This document shows, piece by piece, positions 25,786-34,097 of a stretch of DNA of 64,000 nucleotides. The stretch's first letter is position 1. The number at the start of each line of letters is the position of its first letter. The stretch spans positions 496,001 through 560,000 of the forward strand of contig NZ_FNRT01000002.1 in the NCBI RefSeq assembly GCF_900105585.1. The letters are read 5' to 3'. Both the position numbers and the translations under genes were made by a program. Under the pieces are notes generated by a model. The model saw only the letters and a program-made list of their open reading frames with translations, had not been told where the DNA came from and searched no databases. The stretch is from Nocardioides exalbidus (GTDB taxonomy: Bacteria; Actinomycetota; Actinomycetes; Propionibacteriales; Nocardioidaceae).

Positions 25786-25823
25786 CGGTGCTCCTCGGCA
25801 GTGCTGATCAGGTCGGGTTTCAT
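25782..25823 (-). CDS. Small upstream ORF, 13-residue peptide coupled to sfnG
   Basis: ATG 25823 reads MKPDLISTAEEHR and stops at 25782, overlapping the sfnG ATG by 4 nt (ATGA). Its Glu-Glu codons supply the sfnG ribosome site GAGGAG. An AT-rich promoter-like stretch (GATAGAGATAAGCC) lies immediately upstream of the uORF ATG, so it may start a leaderless message. It has no Cys and only the initiator Met, so classic amino-acid attenuation is not obvious. Confidence 0.4.
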   Translation of the reverse strand: MKPDLISTAEEHR

Positions 25824-25843
25824 GGCTTATCTCTATCGATCTT

Positions 25844-25849
25844 GTAGAC
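25844..25849 (+). promoter_or_regulatory. Possible shared regulator motif upstream of sfnG
   Basis: TTGTAGACAAAATTAG at 25842-25857 resembles TAGTAGACTTTAGG at 27311-27324 in the LysR/SfnB2 promoter. GTAGAC followed by an AT tract and TTAG is common to both, suggesting a regulator site, perhaps for the LysR protein. Confidence 0.3.
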
Positions 25850-25868
25850 AAAATTAGCAGCGGGTGAG

Positions 25869-25960
25869 CCCGATCTCCCGCACCCGTCCAGCGGGGATGG
25901 CGATCGGGTGACAGGTGGTGCCTTGCAGCCAGACCGGTTCAGGTCCGGCCAGGCACCACC
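25869..25960 (-). other. Tandem stem-loops between sulfur genes (structured RNA candidate)
   Basis: Minus-strand RNA here can form an outer 10-bp stem GGTGGTGCCT/AGGCACCACC (25960-25914) enclosing GCCGGACC/GGTCTGGC. A second stem CCCGATC/GATCGGG (25908-25869) encloses CCCGC/GCGGG. It lies 3' of the SfnB-like gene (25991) and 5' of sfnG. It could be a terminator, a processing element or a cis-regulatory RNA; no U-tract is present. Confidence 0.45.
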
Positions 25961-25990
25961 CGTCGCCCTCGGGTGCCGGTGCGTGACCGG

Positions 25991-27280
25991 TCAGCTGGTG
26001 GGGGCGGGCGCCCAGTCCTGGCGGCGGCGGGTGCCACCGATCGACCAGGCGTACGGCGGCGGGGTGCCGTTGACGACGTGGGCGCCGACGACGCGGGCCT
26101 TGAGGATGCGCGGGTTGTGCGAGGCGACCGTCCGGGCGTTGCGCCAGTGCCGGTCCAGCGCGAGCGGGCGCGCCGTCGCGGAGGCGCCGAGCGCGTCGAA
26201 GAGGTCGGACGTCGCCCGCAGCACGAGCTCGGAGACCACGACCTGCGCGGTCGACGACTCGATCTCGCTGACCTCGACGAGGCGGGCGACCTCGTCGGCG
26301 TCGGCGAGCACCGCGTCGGCCACGGCCTGGACGCTGCCCGCGACACGCAGCGTCGCGGCCTCCGCGGCGTACACCGCCGCGGCGATCTCGCCGATCCGGG
26401 CGAGCACCTGCGCGTCGTCGCGCACGCGCGGTGCGTTGGCGTGGGAGAAGTTGCGGGTGCGCTTCTGCACGGCGTCGACGACGTCGGCGAGCGCGGCCCT
26501 CGCGATGCCGGTCAGCGTCGCGAGGAGGTTCAGCTGGTAGAACGCGGTCTGGTACGGGAAGCGCTCCTCGAACGGCAGCACGTGGTCGGCCGGCACGCCG
26601 ACGTTGTCGAAGGTGGTCGTCCCGCTGCCGGTGCCCTTCTGTCCGAAGCCGTTCCAGTCGTCCGCGGTGACGACGCCACCGTCGCGGGTGTCGACCAGGG
26701 CGATCGCGGTCGGGTCCTCGACCTCGTCGGGGTGGCCGGGTCGGGCGACGCGCGCGTGCACGTCGACCCACTCGGCGAAGATCGTGCCGGTCGTGTAGTA
26801 CTTCGTGCCGTCGAGGCGGTAGGACCCGTCGGCGCGGGGACGCAGCACGGTGCGCGGGAGGTCGATGTCGGAGCCGACCTCGGACCACGCGTTGCCCGCG
26901 ATCTCACCGGCGGCGAACCGGTCGAACGACACGCGCTGGTCGCTCGAGCGCGCGTGGTGCCACAGCCGGTCCTCGACGAGCGCGAAGTGCCCGCGGAAGG
27001 CCTGCGGCAGGTTGGCGTCGGCCGCGGCGAGGTCGATCCACAGGCCGGCCAGGTCGACGAGGTCGAGGCCGGAGCCGCCGTGGGCGACCGGGACGCGCAG
27101 GGCGCCGAAGCCCGCGGCCTTGAGGCGCGCGACCGCCTCGACGGGCAGTGCGCCGTCGAGCTCGCGCTGGAGTGCGCCCTCGCCGACAGCGGCGAACACG
27201 GCCGGCCAGTCGGTGGACTGCGGGCCGGGCGGGCGAGGGGTGGACCGACTGAGGGTGGGTCGGACACGCAGGGTGGTCAT
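25991..27280 (-). CDS. Second SfnB/DszC-like flavin-dependent monooxygenase
   Basis: A 429-residue acyl-CoA dehydrogenase-fold protein, paralogous to the one at 23378 but divergent. Motifs include VAHGGSGLDLVDLAGLWIDL, SEVGSDIDLPRTVLRPRADG, LDGTKYYTTGTIFAEWVDVH and LDRHWRNARTVASHNPRILK. The ATG at 27280 has GGGAGGA upstream. It sits alone between the sfnG promoter and the divergent LysR gene. It probably desulfurises or oxidises an organosulfur compound; the substrate is unknown. Confidence 0.82.
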   Translation of the reverse strand: MTTLRVRPTLSRSTPRPPGPQSTDWPAVFAAVGEGALQRELDGALPVEAVARLKAAGFGALRVPVAHGGSGLDLVDLAGLWIDLAAADANLPQAFRGHFALVEDRLWHHARSSDQRVSFDRFAAGEIAGNAWSEVGSDIDLPRTVLRPRADGSYRLDGTKYYTTGTIFAEWVDVHARVARPGHPDEVEDPTAIALVDTRDGGVVTADDWNGFGQKGTGSGTTTFDNVGVPADHVLPFEERFPYQTAFYQLNLLATLTGIARAALADVVDAVQKRTRNFSHANAPRVRDDAQVLARIGEIAAAVYAAEAATLRVAGSVQAVADAVLADADEVARLVEVSEIESSTAQVVVSELVLRATSDLFDALGASATARPLALDRHWRNARTVASHNPRILKARVVGAHVVNGTPPPYAWSIGGTRRRQDWAPAPTS

Positions 27281-27306
27281 GGGTGGTTCCTCCCGTTTTG
27301 TATAGT

Positions 27307-27318
27307 TACTTAGTAGAC
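27307..27318. promoter_or_regulatory. AT-rich operator candidate between SfnB2 and LysR genes
   Basis: TACTTAGTA (27307-27315) is a 9-bp palindrome overlapping GTAGAC (27313-27318), inside an AT-rich promoter stretch from 27294 to 27325. LysR proteins often bind such sites in their own divergent promoters. Confidence 0.4.
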
Positions 27319-27411
27319 TTTAGGGAGTCGGGGTCGCGGACCACGACTTCCCGGCAGCAGGTTTTGCCGACCACCACGCCAGATCACGTCAGCAGAGAGC
27401 AGGAGCAACGG

Positions 27412-28398
27412 GTGCGGATCGAACAGCTGGAGTACCTCGCGGCAGTGACCGAGCACGGGTCGCTGCGACGCGCGAGCGAGGCGATGCACATCTCCCAGCC
27501 GGCCCTGAGCGAGGCGGTGACCAAGCTCGAGAAGGAGCTCGGCACGACGCTGCTCGACCGTCGGCGCACCGGCTCGCGGATCAGCCGCCAGGGCCTCGAC
27601 CTGCTGCAGAGCATGACGGAGGTGCTCGAGGCGGTCGATCGGCTGCGCGAGGCCGCGGGCCAGCAGTCCGTACGCCGACGCGACCTGCGCATCGGCACCG
27701 TGAACACGGCGTCGTCGAGCCTGCTCGCCCCGGCGCTCCGCGACCTCCATGCGCGCCACGGATCGGGGGGCATCGAGGTCGTCAACGGCCGCCAGACCGA
27801 CATCCAGCAGGGACTCGCCGAAGGATCGCTCGACCTCGGCCTGGTCAACGTCCTCCCCGGCGACGAGGTGCCGCCGACGCTGGTCGCGGACAAGCTCATC
27901 GAGGGCACGCCGGTCGCCTGCCTGCGCTCCGACCACCCGCTGACCTCCAAGGAGCGGGTCACCATCGACGACCTGCGCGCCGAGCCGCACGTCTTGATGA
28001 GGCCCGGCTTCGTCATGCACCGCTACGCCCACCGCCTCTTCGCGGGCGCGCTGCCGGAGACGACGTACGCCACCGACGGGGCCGAGATGGGCAAGGCGAT
28101 GGTCGCGGCGGGCCTGGGCCTGTCGATCCTGCCCGACTTCTCGATCACGGGCGACCCGCTGGTGCGCGCCGGGGTGCTGACGACGCGGCCGATCCAGACC
28201 GACCAGACCACCGTCACGCTGCTGATGCTGCGCCGGCGCGCCGAGCGGGTCTCGGAGCCGCTGCGCGACCTGCAGACCGCGCTCGTGCGGCAGGCGCGCG
28301 CCTACCTCGCCTCGCTCGAGCTGCCGGCGACCGGGTCGGACCCGGTGACGGTCCCCTCGCCCGTGACGCCGATCAGTAGCCGTGCACGAAGTCTGTGA
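27412..28398 (+). CDS. LysR family transcriptional regulator of the sulfur genes
   Basis: A 328-residue LysR-type regulator. The N-terminal winged helix reads [20 protein letters not shown] then [20 protein letters not shown]. The effector domain begins about residue 90 ([19 protein letters not shown]). GTG 27412 was chosen for GAGCAGGAG upstream and the classic LysR N-terminus; longer frames add a poor tail. It is divergent from the SfnB2 gene and so probably controls these organosulfur genes. Its 3' end overlaps hemE (convergent) by 26 nt. Confidence 0.88.
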   Translation: MRIEQLEYLAAVTEHGSLRRASEAMHISQPALSEAVTKLEKELGTTLLDRRRTGSRISRQGLDLLQSMTEVLEAVDRLREAAGQQSVRRRDLRIGTVNTASSSLLAPALRDLHARHGSGGIEVVNGRQTDIQQGLAEGSLDLGLVNVLPGDEVPPTLVADKLIEGTPVACLRSDHPLTSKERVTIDDLRAEPHVLMRPGFVMHRYAHRLFAGALPETTYATDGAEMGKAMVAAGLGLSILPDFSITGDPLVRAGVLTTRPIQTDQTTVTLLMLRRRAERVSEPLRDLQTALVRQARAYLASLELPATGSDPVTVPSPVTPISSRARSL

Positions 28399-29419
28399 GC
28401 CGCGCCAGCTGATCGGGGTCGGTCGACGGGATCACGCCGTGGCCGAGGTTGAAGATGTGCCCCGCGGCCGCCCGGCCGGCGTCGATGATCGCCGCCGCCC
28501 GCTGCGTCATCACCTCGGTCGGGGCGAACACCAGCGTCGGGTCGAGGTTGCCCTGGACGGCCCGGTCCCCCACCTGCGGGATCGCCAGCTCCAGCGGCGT
28601 ACGCCAGTCGACGCCGACCACGTCGGCACCTGCCTCGCCCATCAGGCCGAGGAGGTTGGTGGTGCCGACGCCGAAGTGGATGCGCGGCACGCCGAGCTCG
28701 CCCGCCGCGGCGAGCACGCGCTGTGAGTGCGGCATGACGGAGGCGCGGTAGTCGTCGGGGGTGAGTGCGCCCGCCCAGGAGTCGAAGAGCTGCACGGCCG
28801 AGGCGCCGGCCTCGACCTGGATCCGGAGGTAGGCGGCCGCGATGCCGGCGATCTTGCGCATGAGCGCGTCCCACACGTCGGGGGCGCCGAACATCATCGC
28901 CTTCGTCTTCGCGTGCTCCTTCGAGGGACCGCCCTCGACGAGGTAGGACGCGACGGTGAAGGGCGCACCGGCGAAGCCGATGAGCGGGGTGGCGCCGAGC
29001 TCGGCGACGAGCTGGCGCACGGCCTGCGTGATGAAGGGGACGTGTTCGTCGGTCAGGTCGGGGATCGCCTCGACGTCGGCGAGGGTGCGCACCGGTGACG
29101 CCACGACCGGGCCGACGCCGGGCTTGATGTCGAGGTCGACCCCGACGGCCTTCAGCGGCAGCACGATGTCGGAGAAGAAGATCGCGGCGTCGACGCCGTA
29201 GCGGCGGACGGGCTGGAGCGTGATCTCGGTGACGAGGTCGGCGTCCATGCACGACTCGAGCATCCCGATGCCCTCGCGGACCGCGAGGTACTCCGGCAGG
29301 GAGCGACCTGCCTGGCGCATGAACCAGACCGGCGTGTGCGACGGCGCCTCACCCCTCGCCGCGGCGAGGAACGGGCTCTGCGCGAGCCCCGGGTGGGGGG
29401 TCTGGCCGGCGTCTGTCAC
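28373..29419 (-). CDS. hemE: Uroporphyrinogen decarboxylase
   Basis: Converts uroporphyrinogen III to coproporphyrinogen III, the substrate of the HemY/HemQ branch. The 348-residue length and N-terminal substrate motif [15 protein letters not shown] are canonical. The [14 protein letters not shown] region and C-terminal [15 protein letters not shown] are intact. GTG 29419 fits the family N-terminus. hemY and hemQ lie 9 kb away on the same strand; in many actinobacteria they directly follow hemE. Confidence 0.95.
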   Translation of the reverse strand: MTDAGQTPHPGLAQSPFLAAARGEAPSHTPVWFMRQAGRSLPEYLAVREGIGMLESCMDADLVTEITLQPVRRYGVDAAIFFSDIVLPLKAVGVDLDIKPGVGPVVASPVRTLADVEAIPDLTDEHVPFITQAVRQLVAELGATPLIGFAGAPFTVASYLVEGGPSKEHAKTKAMMFGAPDVWDALMRKIAGIAAAYLRIQVEAGASAVQLFDSWAGALTPDDYRASVMPHSQRVLAAAGELGVPRIHFGVGTTNLLGLMGEAGADVVGVDWRTPLELAIPQVGDRAVQGNLDPTLVFAPTEVMTQRAAAIIDAGRAAAGHIFNLGHGVIPSTDPDQLARLTDFVHGY

Positions 29420-29478
29420 CCTCGAATCTTCGCAGGTCAGGCGGCGTGGCGGCACATCCACGAGGACGTGGGCTGGCT

Positions 29479-29484
29479 TACGCT
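29479..29484 (+). promoter_or_regulatory. -10 element, DUF3000 gene (leaderless)
   Basis: TACGCT ends 7 nt before ATG 29492 and selects it over earlier in-frame ATGs. The promoter is divergent from hemE. Confidence 0.5.
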
Positions 29485-29491
29485 GGCTGGC

Positions 29492-30112
29492 ATGGTGGCC
29501 CGTCACGAGACCCACCCGGGCAGTGCTGCCGCGGCTGGGCCCGCGGAGTTCCGCGCGGCTGTGGAGTCGATGCGTCGGGCCGCACTGCGCCCGGAGGTCT
29601 TCTGCGAGGAGATGCCCGCACCCCAGCGGATCGCCCCCTGGTCGTCGGCCCTGAGCGCCGACGTCACCGTCGACGACGAGGACCTCGGCACCGGCCGGCT
29701 GATCCTGCTGCACGACCCCGCGGGCAACGACGCGTGGGACGGCACCTTCCGCTGCGTGGCCTACGCCCGCGCCGACATCGACCCCGAGCTCGGCGCCGAC
29801 CCGATGCTGGCCGCCGTCGGCTGGTCGTGGCTCACCGAGGCGCTGGAGGCGCACGGCGCCGACTACCACGCGGCGTCCGGCACGGTCACCTGCGTCACCA
29901 CCGAGAGCTTCGGCGGGATGGCCGACGAGGAGGGCACCGCCCAGGTCGAGATCCGGGCGTCGTGGACCCCCGACGTCGACGACGGGGGCGCGCTCGACAT
30001 GACGGCCCACGTGGAGGCGTGGGGCGAGCTGATGTGCACGGCCGTCGGCCTGGCCCCCGTGCCCGAGGGCGTCATCGCCATCCCGAGCCGTCGCGGGCAG
30101 CGCGGCACCTGA
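29492..30112 (+). CDS. DUF3000 family protein
   Basis: A 206-residue soluble protein of the actinobacterial DUF3000 family. [21 protein letters not shown] near the N-terminus and [20 protein letters not shown] in the middle are recognisable; it ends with [17 protein letters not shown]. No function is established. It is divergent from hemE and followed after 4 nt by RNase D, the order I recall for mycobacteria, so linkage is conserved. Confidence 0.85.
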   Translation: MVARHETHPGSAAAAGPAEFRAAVESMRRAALRPEVFCEEMPAPQRIAPWSSALSADVTVDDEDLGTGRLILLHDPAGNDAWDGTFRCVAYARADIDPELGADPMLAAVGWSWLTEALEAHGADYHAASGTVTCVTTESFGGMADEEGTAQVEIRASWTPDVDDGGALDMTAHVEAWGELMCTAVGLAPVPEGVIAIPSRRGQRGT

Positions 30113-30116
30113 GCAG

Positions 30117-31442
30117 ATGCCAGAGACGCCGCACAGTCCTGACGCCGAGCCCGCCACCGCGCCCGACGAAGCTCCCGACGCCGCACCCTCCCCCGATGCC
30201 GGGGCCTCCCCCGACGCCGAGGCGCCGCCCGCGCCGCTCCTGGAGCTGCGCGACGGCCTGCCCGAGGTCGTCGACACCGACGCCGGTCTCCTCGAGGCCT
30301 GCGCGGCGCTCGCCGCCGCGACCGGTCCGGTCGCGATCGATGCCGAGCGCGCGTCGGGCTACCGCTACTCCAACCGGGCCTACCTGATCCAGCTGCGCCG
30401 CGAGGGCGCCGGCACGTGGCTGATCGACCCGATCCCGATGACCACGCTCGCGCCGCTCCAGGAGGCGCTCGCCGGCGCCGAGTGGATCCTCCACGCGGCG
30501 ACCCAGGACCTCCCCTGCCTCCGCGAGGTGGGCCTGACCCCGACCAGCCTGTTCGACACCGAGCTGGCCGGACGGCTACTCGGCTACCCGCGCGTCGGCC
30601 TGGCCACCCTCGTCGAGACGATCCTCGGCCAGCGGATGCGCAAGGAGCACTCTGCCGCCGACTGGTCGACGCGCCCGCTGCCCACGCCCTGGCTCGACTA
30701 CGCCGCGCTCGACGTCGAGGTGCTCATCGAGCTGCGCGAGCACATGATCGGCGAGCTCGCCGAGGCCGGGAAGACCGAGTGGGCCCGCCAGGAGTTCGAG
30801 CACCTCCTCGGCTTCGAGCCCGCCGTGCGCGTCGACGCGTGGCGGCGTACGTCCGGGGTGCACCGGCTGCGCGGGCGCCGGTCCCTCGGGGCCGCGAAGG
30901 CGCTCTGGGAGGCCCGCGACGAGATCGCCGCCGAGCGCGACGTCACCCCCGGCCGGATCCTGCCGGACTCCGCGATCGTCGTCGCCGCGACCGCGATGCC
31001 CTCCGACCGCCGCGCGCTCCTCGCCCTCCAGGGCTTCCACGGCCGCGGCGCCAGCCGCTACGCCGCGAGCTGGGTCGATGCACTCACCCGGGTGCGCGAG
31101 ATGTCCGAGGACGAGCTGCCGAGCCGCGCTCCCCGGGGCGACGGACCGCCCCACCCGCGCACGTGGGCCGACCGCGACCCGGTCGCCGACCGGCGCTTCA
31201 AGGCCGCCCGCGAGTCGATGCTCAACCTCGCCGAGGTCCACCACCTCCCGGTGGAGAACCTGCTGACCCCCGACTACCTCCGCCGGCTCATGTGGGCGCC
31301 GCCGGCGACCCGGGAGCCGGCCGCCCTGGCCGAGGGCATCCGCCAGCAGCTGGCGTCCTACGGCGCACGGCCGTGGCAGGCCGAGCTCGTCACCGGCGCC
31401 CTCGTCGGCGCGGTCCTCGGCGCCGAGGTCGAGCCCGGCTGA
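30117..31442 (+). CDS. rnd: Ribonuclease D (3'-5' exoribonuclease with HRDC domain)
   Basis: A 441-residue protein. A Pro/Asp/Ala-rich N-terminal extension (~45 residues) precedes the DEDD exonuclease domain: motif [19 protein letters not shown] (second acidic residue is Glu), motif [17 protein letters not shown], motif [22 protein letters not shown]. The HRDC domain covers about residues 240-320 ([20 protein letters not shown]). It trims tRNA 3' ends and other RNAs. The start is 4 nt after the DUF3000 stop. Confidence 0.9.
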   Translation: MPETPHSPDAEPATAPDEAPDAAPSPDAGASPDAEAPPAPLLELRDGLPEVVDTDAGLLEACAALAAATGPVAIDAERASGYRYSNRAYLIQLRREGAGTWLIDPIPMTTLAPLQEALAGAEWILHAATQDLPCLREVGLTPTSLFDTELAGRLLGYPRVGLATLVETILGQRMRKEHSAADWSTRPLPTPWLDYAALDVEVLIELREHMIGELAEAGKTEWARQEFEHLLGFEPAVRVDAWRRTSGVHRLRGRRSLGAAKALWEARDEIAAERDVTPGRILPDSAIVVAATAMPSDRRALLALQGFHGRGASRYAASWVDALTRVREMSEDELPSRAPRGDGPPHPRTWADRDPVADRRFKAARESMLNLAEVHHLPVENLLTPDYLRRLMWAPPATREPAALAEGIRQQLASYGARPWQAELVTGALVGAVLGAEVEPG

Positions 31443-31457
31443 GCCCGGCTCCTCGGT

Positions 31458-31480
31458 CCTGAGTCTCCTGGAGACTCAGG
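31458..31480. terminator. Convergent-gene palindrome
   Basis: Perfect 11-bp arms CCTGAGTCTCC (31458-31468) and GGAGACTCAGG (31470-31480) flank a single T. It lies between the convergent rnd and solute-binding genes. The one-base centre means it acts as a cruciform or binding site, or an awkward hairpin. Confidence 0.55.
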
Positions 31481-31489
31481 AGCGAGCAG

Positions 31490-32917
31490 CTACTCGGTCG
31501 GCGAGTCGCTCGGGTCGTCGGTGGGCGTCTCCGTCGGCGTCTCGGTCTCGTCGGGCGGCGAGAGGATCGCCTGCGACGCCTCGTCGATCTGCTCGGTGAC
31601 CAGGTCGAGGTCGAGCACGCCGGGGGCGGTCACCATCCGCTCGAGGAACGGGGTCACCGCCTCGATCAGCTCGAGCCGCTGGTCGATGAACGGCGGCACC
31701 ACCATGTAGCGGATGCTCGCGTTGTAGACCGCCGCGTCCGCGGGCTCGAGCTCGGGGGCGAGGAAGTCGTCGGAGGACGCGACCTCGGTGTTGGCCGGCA
31801 CGATGTAGCCGGTCTTGGCGACCGTGGCGCTCGCGGCGTCGGAGACGGCGTAGGCGATGAAGTCGGCCGCGTCCCCCGTCACCTTCGAGTCGGCGGACAG
31901 GCAGAGCCCGGTGATGTCGCCGACCGTGGCGCGGTCGTTGATGGTCGGCATCGGCATCACGTCGAAGTCGAGCTTCTCGGCGTCGCGCAGCTGCGGGACG
32001 AGGTTGCGGAAGCCGGCGATCATTGCGAGCTCGCCGCGCTTGAACAGCTGGACCGGCGTGGCGCGGGCGAGCTGGGCGTTGGTCGGCGTGAGCGTCGAGT
32101 CGCGCAGGATCTGCAGCGTCTGGTTCAGCGCGTCGCGGGTGCCGTCGTCGGTGAAGGCGAGCGAGGTCGGCTCGCGGTCGTCGTCGAAGACCTGGCCGCC
32201 GCCGGAGTAGATGAACGGGGCCAGGCCCTGGAGGGTCGGGTCGATCCAGACCCCGCGACGATCACCGCGGCGCGAGGCGAAGCGCGCGGCGTCACCGAAC
32301 TCGGCGAGCGTCCAGCGGTCGCGCACCCCGTCGGCGTTGGGCGTGGGCACGTCGTAGTCGCGACGCTCCATCTTGTCCCAGTCGACGAGCTTGGTGTTGT
32401 AGTAGATGACCATCGGCGAGATGGAGTACGCCATGCACTGCAGGTCGTCGTTCATCGCGAAGGCGTCGACGGCGTCGCGCGAGAACCGGTCGCCGAAGTC
32501 GACCCCGCGCTCGTCGAGCAGCAGGCTCACCGGCTGGAGGGCCTCGGCGTTGACCAGCTGGCCGAGGTCGATGCGCGAGGTGAGGAAGGCGTCGGGCGCG
32601 TCGCCGGCCAGCACGTCCTCGAGCGCGGACTCGTGGTCGGGCCACGACTTGAGCGTCACCTGGCGGGTGGTCGAGGTGGCGTTGAAGGAGTCGACGACGC
32701 TCTGGAACGCCGCGACCTCCTCGTCGGTGCCGTAGGCGCCGAAGGTGACCTGGCGCGGCTTGTCGGTCGGCTTGCCGGTCTTGGTCGGCTTCGGGCCCGG
32801 CCCGGGCTCCGGGTCGGCGTCGCCGGTGCACGCCGCGGTGGCCAGCGCGACCATGAGCGCGCAGCCGGCGAGGGCACCTCGACGGAGGGTCGATCGGGAG
32901 ACAGGAGCACCAAGCAC
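31490..32917 (-). CDS. Extracellular solute-binding lipoprotein (ABC importer type)
   Basis: A 475-residue substrate-binding protein of the carbohydrate (family 1) type: signal peptide with lipobox ATAAC (about residue 29), Pro/Lys-rich linker, then the two-lobed domain (VTFGAYGTDEEVAAFQSVVD to DLDLVTEQIDEASQAILSPP), and a Thr/Pro/Ser/Glu-rich tail. No permease or ATPase is next to it, so it is an orphan. ATG versus GTG start is unclear at residues 1-5. It follows the PemK-like gene after 9 nt, so the two may share a transcript. Confidence 0.82.
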   Translation of the reverse strand: MLGAPVSRSTLRRGALAGCALMVALATAACTGDADPEPGPGPKPTKTGKPTDKPRQVTFGAYGTDEEVAAFQSVVDSFNATSTTRQVTLKSWPDHESALEDVLAGDAPDAFLTSRIDLGQLVNAEALQPVSLLLDERGVDFGDRFSRDAVDAFAMNDDLQCMAYSISPMVIYYNTKLVDWDKMERRDYDVPTPNADGVRDRWTLAEFGDAARFASRRGDRRGVWIDPTLQGLAPFIYSGGGQVFDDDREPTSLAFTDDGTRDALNQTLQILRDSTLTPTNAQLARATPVQLFKRGELAMIAGFRNLVPQLRDAEKLDFDVMPMPTINDRATVGDITGLCLSADSKVTGDAADFIAYAVSDAASATVAKTGYIVPANTEVASSDDFLAPELEPADAAVYNASIRYMVVPPFIDQRLELIEAVTPFLERMVTAPGVLDLDLVTEQIDEASQAILSPPDETETPTETPTDDPSDSPTE

Positions 32918-32926
32918 AGCGAGACC

Positions 32927-33322
32927 CTACCGAGGGAGTCCACGGCGGGCGGAGACGACGGCGTCGAAGGTCGCGCGGTCCAGCGCGGCCCCCTCGCGGC
33001 GTACGCCGTCAGGGCTGAGGCGGACCAGCCGGTCGAGGCGCACCTCGCTGGGCCGGCGCTGCGCGTCCCAGCCGCCGGTGCCGACGTCCATCCAGTGACG
33101 GCCGTGGCGTGCCTCGTCCTCGGCGTCGCGGTCGTGGTCCTGGCTGCTGAGCATCAGCCCGACCCAGCCGGGGCCGTCGGGATCCTCGTCGAGCACCAGC
33201 ACCGGCCGGTCCTTGCCCTGGCTCGGGTCGTCCTCGTAGGGGACCCACGCCCACACGACCTCGCCCGGGTCGGGCTCGCCGTCGATCTCGGGTGCGTAGT
33301 GGGCCTCGACGTCGTCAGTCAC
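32927..33322 (-). CDS. PemK/MazF-like protein
   Basis: A 131-residue protein of the PemK/MazF (SH3-like barrel) family: GEVVWAWVPYEDDPSQGKDR then PVLVLDEDPDGPGWVGLML match the toxin core strands, and SEVRLDRLVRLSPDGVRREG the C-terminal strands. Family members cut mRNA, but no antitoxin gene lies next to it, so it may be a non-toxic relative. GTG 33322 lies 6 nt after a TAGGCT -10. Confidence 0.7.
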   Translation of the reverse strand: MTDDVEAHYAPEIDGEPDPGEVVWAWVPYEDDPSQGKDRPVLVLDEDPDGPGWVGLMLSSQDHDRDAEDEARHGRHWMDVGTGGWDAQRRPSEVRLDRLVRLSPDGVRREGAALDRATFDAVVSARRGLPR

Positions 33323-33328
33323 AGCCCG

Positions 33329-33334
33329 AGCCTA
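33329..33334 (-). promoter_or_regulatory. -10 element, PemK-like gene (leaderless)
   Basis: Minus-strand TAGGCT ends 6 nt before GTG 33322. Confidence 0.55.
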
Positions 33335-33386
33335 GGGCCGGAGGAGGTGACGAGTGCGCCGGACCGGGAGCGCCTCACGGCGCGTG

Positions 33387-33408
33387 GCCGCTCGTAGCGG
33401 CTTATTTT
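33387..33408 (+). terminator. Orphan intrinsic terminator on plus strand
   Basis: GCCGCT (33387-33392), loop CGT, AGCGGC (33396-33401), then TTATTTT: a textbook U-tailed hairpin, rare here. Both neighbouring genes are on the minus strand, so it implies a short plus-strand transcript, or else serves the minus strand from the opposite side, where an A-tract precedes the hairpin. Confidence 0.55.
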
Positions 33409-33457
33409 GGGACCCGGGGCTGCCACAGCCCGACGCACTCATGACCATTGTAAGTGG

Positions 33458-34051
33458 CTACGCCAGCGTGTCCGCGATTTCCCCATGTCCGGCCGCCTCG
33501 AGCTGCTCCGACAGGGCCAGCATCCGGGAGATCTCGTCGTGCGACGCGTCCAGGCTGGCGCGCCCGGCGGCGACGATCCGGGCGAAGGCGGCGGCCCGGA
33601 AGAGCGTGACGGCGAAGTCACCACGGGCGATGCCGCGCAGCACGTCGTCGACCATGGAGCGCAGCTCGTCGGGGCCGGGCGGGTCGGCGACCCCGGCGAC
33701 GACACGGGCCACGTCGACCCTGCGCTGGCCGGCGTCGTACTCGGCAGCGACGCGCTCGGGGTCGGCGTGCACCCACGAGCGGAGGAGGAACAGCCGCCAC
33801 AGGCTGCCGGCCAGGGTGTCGGCGGGCGCGCCGGACCAGACCTCGGCGAGCGTCTCGAGGCCCTCGGTCTCGGCGAGGTGGACGACCCGCTCCGCGAGCG
33901 TCGGGTCGTCCGACTCGCGCGCCCCGCGGACGAGCACCGTCGCGGCGAGGTCGCCCGCCTCGCGCACCTGCGCGGGATCGGCGCCCCCGACGATGTCGGC
34001 GAAGAAGCCGTCACCGGGGGTCATCGGGCGGTGGTGGATGCGATCGCTCAC
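33458..34051 (-). CDS. Conserved hypothetical protein
   Basis: A 197-residue, largely helical, acidic protein without membrane segments. The N-terminus GDGFFADIVGGADPAQVREA is followed by repeated helix motifs (WRLFLLRSWVHADPERVAAE). I do not recognise the family. The second of two tandem GTGs, at 34051, fits a TAACCT -10 element (34063-34058) with 6-nt spacing. It stands alone between HrpA and the PemK-like gene. Confidence 0.65.
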   Translation of the reverse strand: MSDRIHHRPMTPGDGFFADIVGGADPAQVREAGDLAATVLVRGARESDDPTLAERVVHLAETEGLETLAEVWSGAPADTLAGSLWRLFLLRSWVHADPERVAAEYDAGQRRVDVARVVAGVADPPGPDELRSMVDDVLRGIARGDFAVTLFRAAAFARIVAAGRASLDASHDEISRMLALSEQLEAAGHGEIADTLA

Positions 34052-34097
34052 CACGACAGGTTAGGACCTGGTCACGACACCGCGCCGTCGTGCCTGC

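Noticed and set aside
25854..25990. SAM-type riboswitch or a small protein (GDGWCLAGPEPVWLQGTT frame) before sfnG
   Set aside because: I could not match a known riboswitch core, and the open frame has no start codon or ribosome site. Kept only as a structured element.
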